From assembly GCA_947305005.1 (NCBI GenBank), contig CAMZCM010000003.1, positions 1 to 64,000 of the forward strand: 64,000 nt of DNA, given 5' to 3'. Made by a program: the position numbers and the translations under genes. This DNA is from an uncultured Prevotellaceae bacterium. Its GTDB lineage: Bacteria > Bacteroidota > Bacteroidia > Bacteroidales > Bacteroidaceae. Below, piece after piece: positions 1-8,600 of the stretch. The notes under the pieces are model-generated. The model was given only the letters and a program-made list of their open reading frames with translations. It had not been told where the DNA came from and made no database searches. Position 1 is the first letter of the stretch, and every line of letters begins with the position of its first letter.

Positions 1-658
1 TCAATGTTAGTGCCTCCTCGAAAAAATGAGCCCAGGCGTGCTCCATCAGAAACAGCGCATTAAAATCAGCACTGGGGTATTCTTGGCAACCTTCCAACAG
101 CTCCCGAAGCTTTCTCTCTAACCGCTTCATGGCTTTGTTACCCCTGACTGGTGTACAGAACTGGTGATTTTCCACATACAAGTCCTTCCAATGGAAAGAA
201 CTGTTCTTATAGAAATCTCTGTTCACTTCCACCCCACGGGACTCCACCACTCTGTTGCCTGCTTCATAATCCGAAAGCAAACAGTCAAAATCGCAGGAAT
301 ATCTTGTATCGGGCGCATAATACAAAGCCCCAATGCTATTTCCTTTTAATTCAACAACATCGATTCCGGCATCTTTCCAAACCCCACAAAGTTCATCCAC
401 CAATTTCCGTTGCAACGAATACATTTGTTTCTGTTGGAGAGAAACACCAATCCATTGCAGCAGTAGTTCCTGAGGTGGTCTCTGCCCTTGCGGCAATATC
501 TCCAAGCCCTCGCTTGCCACAGCTTCCACTCCTTGAAGCGATGCCATATCAAAGATCTCTTCCCACTCTTTTGCGGTAGGAACCTTTTCAAGTGTTACGG
601 GTATGCCATAAAGCCCAGCCCGCAGTAACGAGAACAAGACTTTTACCTTTTCTGTCAT
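1..658 (-). CDS. Nucleotidyltransferase-fold protein (NTP_transf_5-like), 3' part missing at window edge
   Basis: The ORF track shows only a shadow here. Reading the minus strand from the ATG at 656-658 gives an open frame beginning MTEKVKVLFSLLRAGL that runs off position 1, so the C-terminal part is missing. Mid-protein, 'DVVELKGNSIGALYY' followed by 'DTRYSCDFDCLLSD' resembles the active-site region of the uncharacterised nucleotidyltransferase family PF14907 (K-G, then D-x-D metal ligands). This family is common in bacterial capsule and peptide-modification loci, and its substrate is unknown. The start overlaps the stop of the upstream ATP-grasp gene by 4 bases (ATGA), so the two are translationally coupled. 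Confident as a gene, moderate for family. Confidence 0.75.
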   Translation of the reverse strand, partial: MTEKVKVLFSLLRAGLYGIPVTLEKVPTAKEWEEIFDMASLQGVEAVASEGLEILPQGQRPPQELLLQWIGVSLQQKQMYSLQRKLVDELCGVWKDAGIDVVELKGNSIGALYYAPDTRYSCDFDCLLSDYEAGNRVVESRGVEVNRDFYKNSSFHWKDLYVENHQFCTPVRGNKAMKRLERKLRELLEGCQEYPSADFNALFLMEHAWAHFFEEALTL

Positions 659-1842
659 ACTTTCACTCCGCTCTTCGCTTTTCTGAACTCAGGATCCATC
701 TGTTTCTTGAAATTACCCCAAGTACCCCAGAAAAAGGCACTAAAATCACCTTTCAACCAATCCTGATAATAAGTATCTTTTCCGAAGAAACGAAACCATG
801 ATGGTTTAGCCTTGAACCTATCGGGGGATTTTAGGAACCAAAGCACATCGAAGCCAAGATGTCTTAACCGTTTACCTGGCTTATATTCATAATATCTCAA
901 AGGCTGCCCCAAAGTTACATCTGCAATCATGGTTGCATAATCCATACCTGATTTGAAAGCAGAACGCACACATGCCGGAATTCGTGGATTGATTTCCATT
1001 ATCAGTAATTCATGCGTATCCGGATTCTCGATCAAATCAAAGTCTGCAAATCCTACCCAACCGATAGTCTTCAACACCTCACCACAGGTTTTCGCTATTG
1101 TAGGATTATCAATTGTCACATTACAACAACTACTTCCACCATTCACGGGATAATACCTCTGTTTCCATATAACAGAATTAAACGCAGGGTATCCATCTTT
1201 GTCGGTCATAATCTGCACCTTCACCTGTCTGCCACCAGCCTTGATAAACTGTTGAAGATGACAATCACCAAATTGCTCATGAATAGCAGGACAGACAGAT
1301 TTCAACTCCTCATAGCTGTGTACCAGCGTCATCCCTCTACCTCCACTGGTAAGGTTGGGCTTCAAGAGTCCAGGATAAGGGAAAGAAGCAAAAGTTTCTG
1401 CATCATCTACCGAAACCACGCTCAAATCAATTGTCAGAGGATGCGGGAATCCATGTTCCTTACATACCTTCATCAACTCATTTTTATCGTATCCCTTCTT
1501 AAACACCTCTTTACTTGGCATCAATACGCCCGTCAATGGTAAGAGCTCTTCCTTATGGAAACTCATAAATTCCGCTGCCGTGTCAGAGGTTGGAATCAGC
1601 ACATCATAGTGATGATTCTTCAAGAAGGCAATCATCTTCTCGGCATACCCTTCATGATGACTATCAAAGCCTAAGAATCGCTCGTCTGCATGGCGAGTAT
1701 GATAGCCATATTCGTTTTTATTGTCGCAAGCTACTGCAACGTCATAACCGCTCTTTTTCAAACATTCGGCTATAGCCATGGCATGAGCGGCACCGCCATC
1801 CAATATTAAGACTTTTTTCTTCACTGTTCTATCATCACGCAT
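655..1842 (-). CDS. ATP-grasp domain protein (CarB-like ligase)
   Basis: A 395-aa protein with an N-terminal pre-ATP-grasp Rossmann region ('KVLILDGGAAHAMAIAECL'), then an ATP-grasp fold: 'LLKPNLTSGGRGMTLV' as the glycine-rich ATP-binding loop around residue 160 and 'LLIMEINPRIPACV' carrying the metal-binding E and N near residue 290. Enzymes of this shape join a carboxylate to an amine or thiol via an acyl phosphate; the substrate cannot be read from the sequence. It sits between the beta-propeller gene (22-base overlap) and the nucleotidyltransferase-like gene (ATGA overlap). A GTG at 1824 would give a GTGA overlap with the upstream stop, the spacing used elsewhere here, and is an alternative start. 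One of four ATP-grasp proteins in this locus. Confidence 0.85.
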   Translation of the reverse strand: MRDDRTVKKKVLILDGGAAHAMAIAECLKKSGYDVAVACDNKNEYGYHTRHADERFLGFDSHHEGYAEKMIAFLKNHHYDVLIPTSDTAAEFMSFHKEELLPLTGVLMPSKEVFKKGYDKNELMKVCKEHGFPHPLTIDLSVVSVDDAETFASFPYPGLLKPNLTSGGRGMTLVHSYEELKSVCPAIHEQFGDCHLQQFIKAGGRQVKVQIMTDKDGYPAFNSVIWKQRYYPVNGGSSCCNVTIDNPTIAKTCGEVLKTIGWVGFADFDLIENPDTHELLIMEINPRIPACVRSAFKSGMDYATMIADVTLGQPLRYYEYKPGKRLRHLGFDVLWFLKSPDRFKAKPSWFRFFGKDTYYQDWLKGDFSAFFWGTWGNFKKQMDPEFRKAKSGVKV

Positions 1843-2849
1843 TCCCCGTGGTCCTTCAGACCCATGGTGGTAAAAACGACTCTATCACATGCATCTGTGC
1901 CCAACGGGAAGCGCATTACACCGTATTGCAGTATCAACGGCCAGATATCTTTCTTTAGTTTCCAATGGTCTATGATTTCACCATTCTTGAATTCTTTCAG
2001 TCTTGCATAGCGGTCTTTTTCATTCTCGCCACCTTCAACACCAGTAGAGAAGAAAGCTCTACCATCCTTGTAAGAAGCACATCCATGACAAGGTCCTTCA
2101 AAGTCCGCCAGTATCTCTAACTTTTGCGTCTTTCTATCCATTCTTACAAAATGAACGGTATCAGGACAACTACCAGCATCTGTACCCCATAGTAAAGCAT
2201 CCTTGGTGAAGCACACGCCAATGGCTCGCCAGTCCTGACTGTATTGACCTATCAGCTTCCAAGTATCGCCATTGTCTGAGCTCTTATATAGGCGGTTCTC
2301 ACTTCCATTTTCACCGTAGTCACCTGTTCCCAGCCAGAGGCATTGCTCATAGCTATCCCACTTCACGAAATGCAAGTGGCGAACCTCCCCAGCAGCCCAT
2401 GTATTGACTACTTGGAATGATATACCGTTATCCGTAGAACGGTATAAACGTATCTCATGGTCTCTGTTTGGATTCAGCAGATACTCTGCAAAGAAAACCG
2501 TTCCATCAGGAGTCACACATACTCCTTGATGACCAGGTTTGTTGCCTTGATAGCCAGTGAAGGTGTTTACCACATTGCCATCAGGAGAAACAATATATGC
2601 AATCCGCTTTGCGGTCACCAAAATGTTCCCATTTGCTAGAGGTAACAAGTGATGTAATCCAACCCGCAACAACTGGCGCGAAAGTCTGAAAGAACCTATC
2701 AACCGGTCTTTCAAACCGCCAACAGTGTACTTAAGAGTTATCCTCTTACCACTATAATCTATCGCATAGAAGGTCATGCCCTTCGCCACCCAAATCTTAT
2801 CAGGTGCTTGATACAAAGCACGACCGTTTATCAGTTTCCTTAATTTCAT
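1821..2849 (-). CDS. Beta-propeller protein with Asp-box (BNR) repeats
   Basis: A 342-aa protein without a visible signal peptide. Two clear Asp-box motifs (S-x-D-x-G-x-x-F/W) are present, 'YRSTDNGISF' and 'YKSSDNGDTW', about 60 residues apart, with further degenerate blades ('VSPDGNVVNTF', 'VTPDGTVFFAEY'). This predicts a six- or seven-bladed propeller related in fold to sialidases and sortilins. Sialidase catalytic residues (FRIP, Arg triad) are not evident, so I do not call it a glycosidase. Its start overlaps the WbuB-like glycosyltransferase stop by 4 bases, which places it in the polysaccharide operon. A cytoplasmic or secreted sugar-binding role is inference only. Confidence 0.75.
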   Translation of the reverse strand: MKLRKLINGRALYQAPDKIWVAKGMTFYAIDYSGKRITLKYTVGGLKDRLIGSFRLSRQLLRVGLHHLLPLANGNILVTAKRIAYIVSPDGNVVNTFTGYQGNKPGHQGVCVTPDGTVFFAEYLLNPNRDHEIRLYRSTDNGISFQVVNTWAAGEVRHLHFVKWDSYEQCLWLGTGDYGENGSENRLYKSSDNGDTWKLIGQYSQDWRAIGVCFTKDALLWGTDAGSCPDTVHFVRMDRKTQKLEILADFEGPCHGCASYKDGRAFFSTGVEGGENEKDRYARLKEFKNGEIIDHWKLKKDIWPLILQYGVMRFPLGTDACDRVVFTTMGLKDHGECVMIEQ

Positions 2850-4066
2850 TCGCTGACCAATTTTTGTAATTCTGTTTCAAGCCCATCCATATAATGCTCC
2901 AACGTGAAATGCTTCTTGAAGTAGTATCTGGCATTCTTTCCACACACATCATACTCCTTGGGATGCTTAATATAAAACTCCATCAATTTTGCCAATCCCT
3001 CATAATCACCAGCATTGACGCAACTGCCACATTGTGCTTCTTCAATCACTTGATGAGCAGCCCCATTAATTGCTCCCATAATAGGTTTCCCCGTGGTCAT
3101 ATAAGTTTGGAGTTTACCCGGCATGGTATCACCCACGGCATTGTTCCCTCTTAGGGTTATCAACAACACATCAGCCTTTCTATAGAAAGAAGGCATATCA
3201 GCACGTTTCTGATTACCGTGAAAAACAAAGTTATCTGTAAGTCCTTTTTCCCGCACCAAATCCTCCAGTTCTTTACGTTTTGAGCCATCCCCCACCATAT
3301 CTACAACGTAATCATTCCGCTTACCCAGGACAGCAGCCGCACGGACAATTACATCAAGAGTCTGCCCTGCACCAAAGTTCCCGGCATACATAAAATGTAT
3401 TTCCCTGTCATTCTCTGTCTTAGTCAGATCTTGGGAAAGCATACTCCCGTCAGCATGTTGAGGAAGATAACCAAATGTACAATAGGGAATCGCATGCTTT
3501 CTTGATAAATAAGAAATAAATGGCTTCGAGGTGACGAGAATCCTGTCGCAAGCCCTGTATAACTTACCTGAAAGATGTGTAATGTATCGATACAGTAATC
3601 CTTTCTTGAACTTCACATGAGCGAGAGCAGATTCTGGCCAAATATCCAAGCAATATAACAGCAACGGTTTCCCGGTCCTTTTCTTATATCGGATAGCTGG
3701 TAGAGCCATTGTGATGGGTGAAAGCTGATAACAGAACACTATGTCATATTCATCCGACAACGAATCCACCACCTTGTTTGCATTCCTGTAGAACGAAATA
3801 TAGTTACGAATAAGCGACAAAGGATTATGACCGCGAGGTACGTTCTGGCAGTGTATCACCTCCACTCCTGTTTCCTGTCGGTATTCCTCTTCCTTCTTCC
3901 TTCTGACAGCTTCCTTATCGAACCCCTCGAAGATTTCCCCTTTGGGGTAATTGGGCAAGCCGCAAACAACAGTCACTTCATGGCCACGCCGTACCAATTC
4001 CGGAGCAATCTCATTGATCTGAAATTGCTCGGGGTAATAGTATTGTGAAATGATGAGTATTTTCAC
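2846..4066 (-). CDS. Glycosyltransferase family 4 (WbuB-like)
   Basis: A 406-aa GT-B glycosyltransferase. The N-terminus 'MKILIISQYYYPEQFQINEI' followed by a 'GHEVTVVCGLPNYP' segment is typical of the WbuB/FnlX-type GT4 enzymes that add N-acetylated 6-deoxy sugars in O-antigen and capsule synthesis. The C-terminal donor-binding part carries 'YAGNFGAGQTLDVI' and 'PGKLQTYMTTGKPIMGAING'. Predicted cytoplasmic, peripheral to the membrane, adding one sugar to the lipid-linked repeat unit. It ends where the propeller gene starts and follows the acyltransferase gene by one base. Donor and linkage are not predictable. Confidence 0.9.
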   Translation of the reverse strand: MKILIISQYYYPEQFQINEIAPELVRRGHEVTVVCGLPNYPKGEIFEGFDKEAVRRKKEEEYRQETGVEVIHCQNVPRGHNPLSLIRNYISFYRNANKVVDSLSDEYDIVFCYQLSPITMALPAIRYKKRTGKPLLLYCLDIWPESALAHVKFKKGLLYRYITHLSGKLYRACDRILVTSKPFISYLSRKHAIPYCTFGYLPQHADGSMLSQDLTKTENDREIHFMYAGNFGAGQTLDVIVRAAAVLGKRNDYVVDMVGDGSKRKELEDLVREKGLTDNFVFHGNQKRADMPSFYRKADVLLITLRGNNAVGDTMPGKLQTYMTTGKPIMGAINGAAHQVIEEAQCGSCVNAGDYEGLAKLMEFYIKHPKEYDVCGKNARYYFKKHFTLEHYMDGLETELQKLVSE

Positions 4067-4067
4067 T

Positions 4068-5093
4068 TTAGTAACCTATAATAATACGTAGTCCTTTTTT
4101 ATTGAGCCAAGGCAACCTGTCAACTAACCAACAAACCGCCAAGGGGAACAGCAGCCCCCCTATGAACATACCTGCCACCACAACCGAATAATGCATCTGC
4201 AGAACGTTCACCAAGACCACTTTTGCGATATAGTGGCCAAACCAAGAAAGGAGATAGATGGTGTAAGTCTTGTTGGAGAACTTCATCATCCACTCTTCTA
4301 ACCGAGGCAGATGCTGTATGATAAGGTCGCATAAGCTCAAAGAAAATAGTATTCCGATAATTGCTCTAATAACATTCACGTACAAACCATGTAACGGAAG
4401 GAATATACATCCTATTGTAAGAGCAAGGTAAATTATACATTTCTGCCCCCCCCAGTTTGTGGCAGAATAAACTACCTTTAGCTTTTCTTCATTGCGCTGG
4501 AGCAATATACCCAATATGAAAAAAGGGACATAATATATTACTGCTGACAGGTTGAACACACGAGTAGCAGGCATGAAATAAGATACAACCCATATACTCA
4601 ACGCTAACAGGCACAACTTAACCTTATCCGCAGATAATAGTCGAATGCATATCAGACCTAACACCAATAAGAATATCATGTAGAGCGTGAACACATACCA
4701 GAGATGTCCAATGGTACTATAATCCGCACTCGGAATGATAAACATCTTGAAGAAATTCCCTACCGAAAACACCCTGTCCGCATGCGAGAGACCCGCAAAG
4801 GCGTACTTGATGGCGAAGATGACTGAACCTAACACCACGTATGGCACTATCAATCTCAGAGTTTTCTTCCAAATGAACTTGCCCGTACAGGCTTTCTTCA
4901 TTACAGGGTTTGTCAGAGAGAACAGGAAACCCGAGATCAAGAAAAACAGTGGCATGTGGAAAGAGTATATCCACGAATGCAGATACGACAGTTTCTGTTG
5001 GATTATAGGTTCCTCAAATCCGCTGTGGCCTAATACTACCAAGAGTATGCCCCAGACGGAAAGAAGTGCCATTACATGGTTAGACTTTGCCAT
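4068..5093 (-). CDS. Membrane acyltransferase, family 3 (O-acetyltransferase-like), contains a G8 tract
   Basis: Polytopic protein with about ten hydrophobic segments. The N-terminus 'LSVWGILLVVLGHSGFEE' carries the catalytic His of the acyltransferase-3 (OafA/fucose 4-O-acetylase) family, and 'FHMPLFFLISGFLFSL' is the matching second-helix motif. Such proteins O-acetylate lipid-linked glycans from the cytoplasm. I prefer the ATG at 5093 (MAKSNHVMALLSVW) over 5114, as it cuts the overlap with the upstream glycosyltransferase from 43 to 22 bases. A run of eight G on the coding strand encodes part of 'NWGGQK'; a change of one base would truncate the protein, so the gene may be phase variable. 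It is in frame as sequenced. Confidence 0.85.
   Translation of the reverse strand: MAKSNHVMALLSVWGILLVVLGHSGFEEPIIQQKLSYLHSWIYSFHMPLFFLISGFLFSLTNPVMKKACTGKFIWKKTLRLIVPYVVLGSVIFAIKYAFAGLSHADRVFSVGNFFKMFIIPSADYSTIGHLWYVFTLYMIFLLVLGLICIRLLSADKVKLCLLALSIWVVSYFMPATRVFNLSAVIYYVPFFILGILLQRNEEKLKVVYSATNWGGQKCIIYLALTIGCIFLPLHGLYVNVIRAIIGILFSLSLCDLIIQHLPRLEEWMMKFSNKTYTIYLLSWFGHYIAKVVLVNVLQMHYSVVVAGMFIGGLLFPLAVCWLVDRLPWLNKKGLRIIIGY
4446..4453 (-). repeat. Homopolymer G8 tract inside acyltransferase gene
   Basis: Coding-strand sequence reads ACTGGGGGGGGCAG, codons TGG GGG GGG CAG, in frame. The context is nearly the same as the G9 tract in the MBOAT gene at 39489. Tracts of eight or more G are prone to slipped-strand mispairing. 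Confidence 0.7.
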
Positions 5094-6166
5094 GTTTGAA
5101 TCAATTCTTTCCAAACAGCCTCCATGCTGTATCTTTCTTGTACACGGGTTTGGATTCGAGATCTCATAGACTCTTTCTCTTCTGGTGAATCTAACAAGCC
5201 CTTAATAGCATTTTTTAAGCCATGAACATCTTGAGGTTTGATGATGATACCATATTGCTTTCCATCCTCTTCTTCCAGAATTTGGGGAATTGCACCCACA
5301 TCTGTCGCCACAATGGCGCACCCTGCAGCCATTCCCTCCAAGATAACATTTGGGAAACCTTCCGTATAAGATGGTAATACCATAATATCGGAAGCCATCA
5401 TTTCTTTGACCACTTGCTCATAAGGGAGTTCGCCAATCAATTCAAGCCATGTGGCAGAATGAGAATATTCATTTATTTCAGCACGCATCTCATCAGTAAC
5501 GTGACCAACCATCTTTAAGTGAATGCCGGGAATGTCAGAACAGGCATCTATCAGCTCGAATACCCCCTTCGTTTTCACCACGTGACCACAATACAAGATA
5601 TATCCCGGAATGCGCTCTACATGGTTCTGCCCTACAATTGTCTGTACTTGTGGGGAAACCGGATTTGGCATACACTTTACATTCGTATAGCCTAAGTCTT
5701 TAAGGACATCTAACGATTTCTTGTCAAGAACTATTGCACAATCCACCAATTTCAAAACCTTGGTAATTAACTTCCATTCCCAGTTCTTGCTCTGGGCCAA
5801 ATCGGGAATTCTACCGAATCTGAAATGAATTACTGTCTTAACTCCTTTCCTCTTTGCAGCTTTTATCAAATAGATATCTTTCAGCAAACTCCACGATGCA
5901 CTTGATGTCAGATGCATCACATCATGCTTATCACTATGGAGTTTCTGCTTGAAATCTTTGATAATCTTGGAATAATCTTTTACTGCTTCTTTGAGGCGAT
6001 AAAGCTTTGGTGAATTAATGTTTATGAACGAAGACCGTCCCATGGGAACAAGCGTCAGCGTACAGTCATTCTTACCAACCGCTTCATAATACTTCATGAT
6101 ATGTCCAGCCCACCTGGAAATACCTCCAGGGACACCGCCATACGATGTAACGAGAAGTACCTTCAT
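5072..6166 (-). CDS. Glycosyltransferase family 4
   Basis: A 364-aa GT-B retaining glycosyltransferase. The N-terminal 'YGGVPGGISRWAGHI' is the acceptor-side glycine-rich loop. The C-terminal half has 'GYILYCGHVVKTKGVFELI' and the E-x7-E donor motif in 'SYTEGFPNVILEGMAAG'. It should transfer a nucleotide sugar to the growing repeat unit on the inner face of the membrane. It lies 9 bases after the acyl carrier protein gene and overlaps the acyltransferase-3 gene, so it is the first conventional sugar gene after the acyl-activation cassette. Substrate unknown. Confidence 0.92.
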   Translation of the reverse strand: MKVLLVTSYGGVPGGISRWAGHIMKYYEAVGKNDCTLTLVPMGRSSFININSPKLYRLKEAVKDYSKIIKDFKQKLHSDKHDVMHLTSSASWSLLKDIYLIKAAKRKGVKTVIHFRFGRIPDLAQSKNWEWKLITKVLKLVDCAIVLDKKSLDVLKDLGYTNVKCMPNPVSPQVQTIVGQNHVERIPGYILYCGHVVKTKGVFELIDACSDIPGIHLKMVGHVTDEMRAEINEYSHSATWLELIGELPYEQVVKEMMASDIMVLPSYTEGFPNVILEGMAAGCAIVATDVGAIPQILEEEDGKQYGIIIKPQDVHGLKNAIKGLLDSPEEKESMRSRIQTRVQERYSMEAVWKELIQTWQSLTM

Positions 6167-6175
6167 GCCAACTCT

Positions 6176-6418
6176 TTAACTCAATTTTTCCTCAAGAACA
6201 GCTATAATATCCCCCACTCTTTTCAGTTTGTTCAATTCCTTCAAACGGAATTTTACGCCAAATGCCTCTTCTACTTTCGCAATCATCATCATATGCGTAA
6301 GAGAATCCCAATTCTCGACATCATTAGCAGTCATATCCTCTTGGAGTACCAATGCACTGTCATTAAAAACTTCACGGAATATTTCCGTTAACTTGCTCTC
6401 AATAAGATTTCTTTCCAT
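6176..6418 (-). CDS. Acyl carrier protein
   Basis: An 80-aa acidic helical protein. The phosphopantetheine attachment site is 'NWDSLTH', with Ser39 as the expected modified residue, and length and helix pattern fit a stand-alone ACP/PCP. It is not in a fatty-acid synthesis context. It sits directly downstream of a GNAT acyltransferase and an AMP-forming adenylation enzyme, so it most likely carries an acyl or aminoacyl group loaded by the adenylation enzyme and passed to a sugar by an acyltransferase. That role is inferred from neighbours. A separate housekeeping ACP would be expected elsewhere in the genome. Confidence 0.92.
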   Translation of the reverse strand: MERNLIESKLTEIFREVFNDSALVLQEDMTANDVENWDSLTHMMMIAKVEEAFGVKFRLKELNKLKRVGDIIAVLEEKLS

Positions 6419-6429
6419 GTTTGTAAATA

Positions 6430-7101
6430 TTAAAGTGATTTTTCTAATAAAAATTCTTTGTTATGAGGATAGTATTTCAACACCTCTGGGTCTTTTGCCT
6501 CAAGCCTTTGGACCACTCTGAAGCCGCTCTTTTCATATGCTTTAATTGCCGGTGTGTTGATATCATACACCAATACTTGCATCTTACTTACATTGCATCC
6601 CGATTCTTTTGCTCTTTTCTCATGTAGTTTTATCAACTTACCTATTAAACCGTATCCTCTGTGTTCAGGCAACGTATAGCCATATTCCAGCTGGTATGCA
6701 CCAGGCTCTCGTGATACTTGCAAATCAGAAACAAGATGGGATTTCTCTTGAGCTTTCTTAACATGCTCTAAAGGAATAACATAGCCAATAAGATTTGATT
6801 TAAGCAAACTGGAAGGCATATCATCTTCGTTTACACCTTCTATCCACCCTCCAAAGGTGGCAACAGGATTACCCTTGCATTCCGCGATTATGAAACTGCT
6901 TATGGAAAAATCACAACCATCTATCTCTTCTTCTAACATTTGAACTATATAAGAACGTAACTCTTCTACAGACAGTTCAAATAAATTAGCCATTCCAACT
7001 TTATCAGAAGTGGCTATCTTCTTTGACTCAATAATGGCTGTGGCAAGAAACTCCACATCATCTATCGTAGCATTTCGAAAGATATACTCTGAGTTTTCCA
7101 T
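6430..7101 (-). CDS. GNAT family N-acyltransferase
   Basis: A 223-aa protein of GCN5-related N-acetyltransferase type. The acceptor strand/loop 'LEYGYTLPEHRGYGLIGKLI' contains the R/Q-x-x-G-x-G/A pyrophosphate-binding signature (HRGYGL), followed by 'INTPAIKAYEKSGFRVV', the usual C-terminal helix of the family. It may transfer an acyl group from CoA or from the neighbouring acyl carrier protein to an amino sugar; which one cannot be told. The start overlaps the last base of the adenylation gene and it precedes the ACP gene by 11 bases, so the four genes from 9007 to 6176 form one unit. Confidence 0.88.
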   Translation of the reverse strand: MENSEYIFRNATIDDVEFLATAIIESKKIATSDKVGMANLFELSVEELRSYIVQMLEEEIDGCDFSISSFIIAECKGNPVATFGGWIEGVNEDDMPSSLLKSNLIGYVIPLEHVKKAQEKSHLVSDLQVSREPGAYQLEYGYTLPEHRGYGLIGKLIKLHEKRAKESGCNVSKMQVLVYDINTPAIKAYEKSGFRVVQRLEAKDPEVLKYYPHNKEFLLEKSL

Positions 7102-8600
7102 TAGTGTATCATCTCTTTTAGTTTCACTTTGTCTGTCTTATCGTTTGAATTTAGAGGGAAAACTGGAACGAAGAACAAACGAGTTGGAATCATATAAGAA
7201 GGCATCTTAGTCCTCATATATGCGAGCAATTCTTCCGCATTAAACTCGTTTGATTCTATAAACATTGCAATCTCTGTAAGTGCTGACTCATTGTCAAATG
7301 CAATACATACTGCGTTCTTTTTCAGATATTCCCTAGCGTGATATTCAATCTCTCCCAACTCTACACGAAAGCCCTGGATTTTAGCTTGGTGATCCAAACG
7401 GCCGGAATACATGATATCACCATCTTCGTCCTTATAACAAAGGTCACCAGTATGATAAAACCGCACCTGTTCTCCATTGACCTCTTTGAAAAAGAAAGAA
7501 GATTTATTCTTTTCTGGATTCTTCCAGTAGCCACATGTAACCTGGTCTCCGGCTACACATAACTCACCTTTTTCTCCATTTGGGACTTCTTTTCCTTCTT
7601 CATCCAATATCAAACCTATTACATTAGCCATTGGTTTCCCAATGGAAATAATGCCGTTTAAACTTTTATTACTCCCGCCACGTGTGAGCTTATAATAAGT
7701 ACAATAAATGGTTGCTTCTGTTGGACCATAGAAGTCGTATATTTCTGTATTAGTTGCACAATTGTACCAATCCTCCATCAAGTTCAGCGGGCAAGCTTCT
7801 GCAGTAAGGATACAAGCCTTTAAACTGGTTGCATCCAACTCCGAGAAATATGGCTGCAAGTATCTTAACATAGACGGAGCCATTGCACCAAATGTTATTT
7901 GATGATCTTCTATCAAGCCGCTTGCATATACATATTTTACTTGCCCGTGTGGAATAGTATAAACACAGGCTCCTCTGGTTAATGCAACAAGATAACTCTG
8001 CACTGATACGTCAAAGCTCAGGTCAAATGCTTGCAAGCATCTGTCTTCTTCGTTGATAGCAATACCTGTCTGCCAGAATGAATCCATAAAGGCTGCCACG
8101 TTTTTGCGCATTAATTGAACGCCTTTTGGCTTTCCTGTACTGCCAGAAGTAAAAAGAATATAAGCTAATTCCTCCTCTTCTATGTCACCCCTAGCTATCA
8201 AAGGAACACCCACGACATCCAATGTACTAGTCATAACTACTGGCACTTTTTCATATCGTGTCTCCTTAGATGAATCAAGTATTAAATCCAATTCGACTTG
8301 ATCACATATATCAAGACACCTATCCAATGGCCAGTTCGGATGAAGTGGAACATAACACTTTCCTTGTAACCAAAGTGCGAATATCGAAGCGTAGGTCTCA
8401 ATGTCATCATTGATGACAAGACCCACTTTCTGGTTATGATACTCAATATGGGCAATTGCATCTAAAATACCAGAGATCTTTTCTCCGAAGGTATTATAAG
8501 AATACATTTGCTCGTCTATGCAAAACGCATTTCTCTCACCGTATCTCTCTATTGAGGAGAGTATAGGTGTTAGTACATCATTATAAAAATTATACTTCAT
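7101..8600 (-). CDS. AMP-binding adenylation enzyme (DltA/NRPS A-domain-like)
   Basis: A 499-aa stand-alone adenylation enzyme. Core motifs are in order: 'LFTSGSTGKPKGV' (A3, about 150), 'DFYGPTEATIY' (A5, about 290), 'YHTGDLCY' (A7), 'GRLDHQAKIQGFRVELGEIE' (A8), and 'NDKTDKVKL' with the A10 lysine near the C-terminus. Length and layout match D-alanine-carrier protein ligase DltA and free-standing NRPS A domains rather than acyl-CoA synthetases. The expected reaction is ATP-dependent activation of an amino or hydroxy acid and loading onto the nearby ACP. DltB and DltD are not neighbours, so teichoic acid alanylation is unlikely, as also expected for a Gram-negative cell. Confidence 0.9.
   Translation of the reverse strand: MKYNFYNDVLTPILSSIERYGERNAFCIDEQMYSYNTFGEKISGILDAIAHIEYHNQKVGLVINDDIETYASIFALWLQGKCYVPLHPNWPLDRCLDICDQVELDLILDSSKETRYEKVPVVMTSTLDVVGVPLIARGDIEEEELAYILFTSGSTGKPKGVQLMRKNVAAFMDSFWQTGIAINEEDRCLQAFDLSFDVSVQSYLVALTRGACVYTIPHGQVKYVYASGLIEDHQITFGAMAPSMLRYLQPYFSELDATSLKACILTAEACPLNLMEDWYNCATNTEIYDFYGPTEATIYCTYYKLTRGGSNKSLNGIISIGKPMANVIGLILDEEGKEVPNGEKGELCVAGDQVTCGYWKNPEKNKSSFFFKEVNGEQVRFYHTGDLCYKDEDGDIMYSGRLDHQAKIQGFRVELGEIEYHAREYLKKNAVCIAFDNESALTEIAMFIESNEFNAEELLAYMRTKMPSYMIPTRLFFVPVFPLNSNDKTDKVKLKEMIH

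Noticed and set aside
346-591. 81-aa minus-strand ORF at the left edge
   Set aside because: It is a shadow; the real reading frame on the same strand starts at 658, overlaps the upstream gene by ATGA and encodes a nucleotidyltransferase-like protein.
7101-8600. DltA assignment (D-alanylation of teichoic acids)
   Set aside because: Motifs fit the family, but DltB/DltD are not adjacent and the organism looks Gram-negative; kept as a generic adenylation enzyme.
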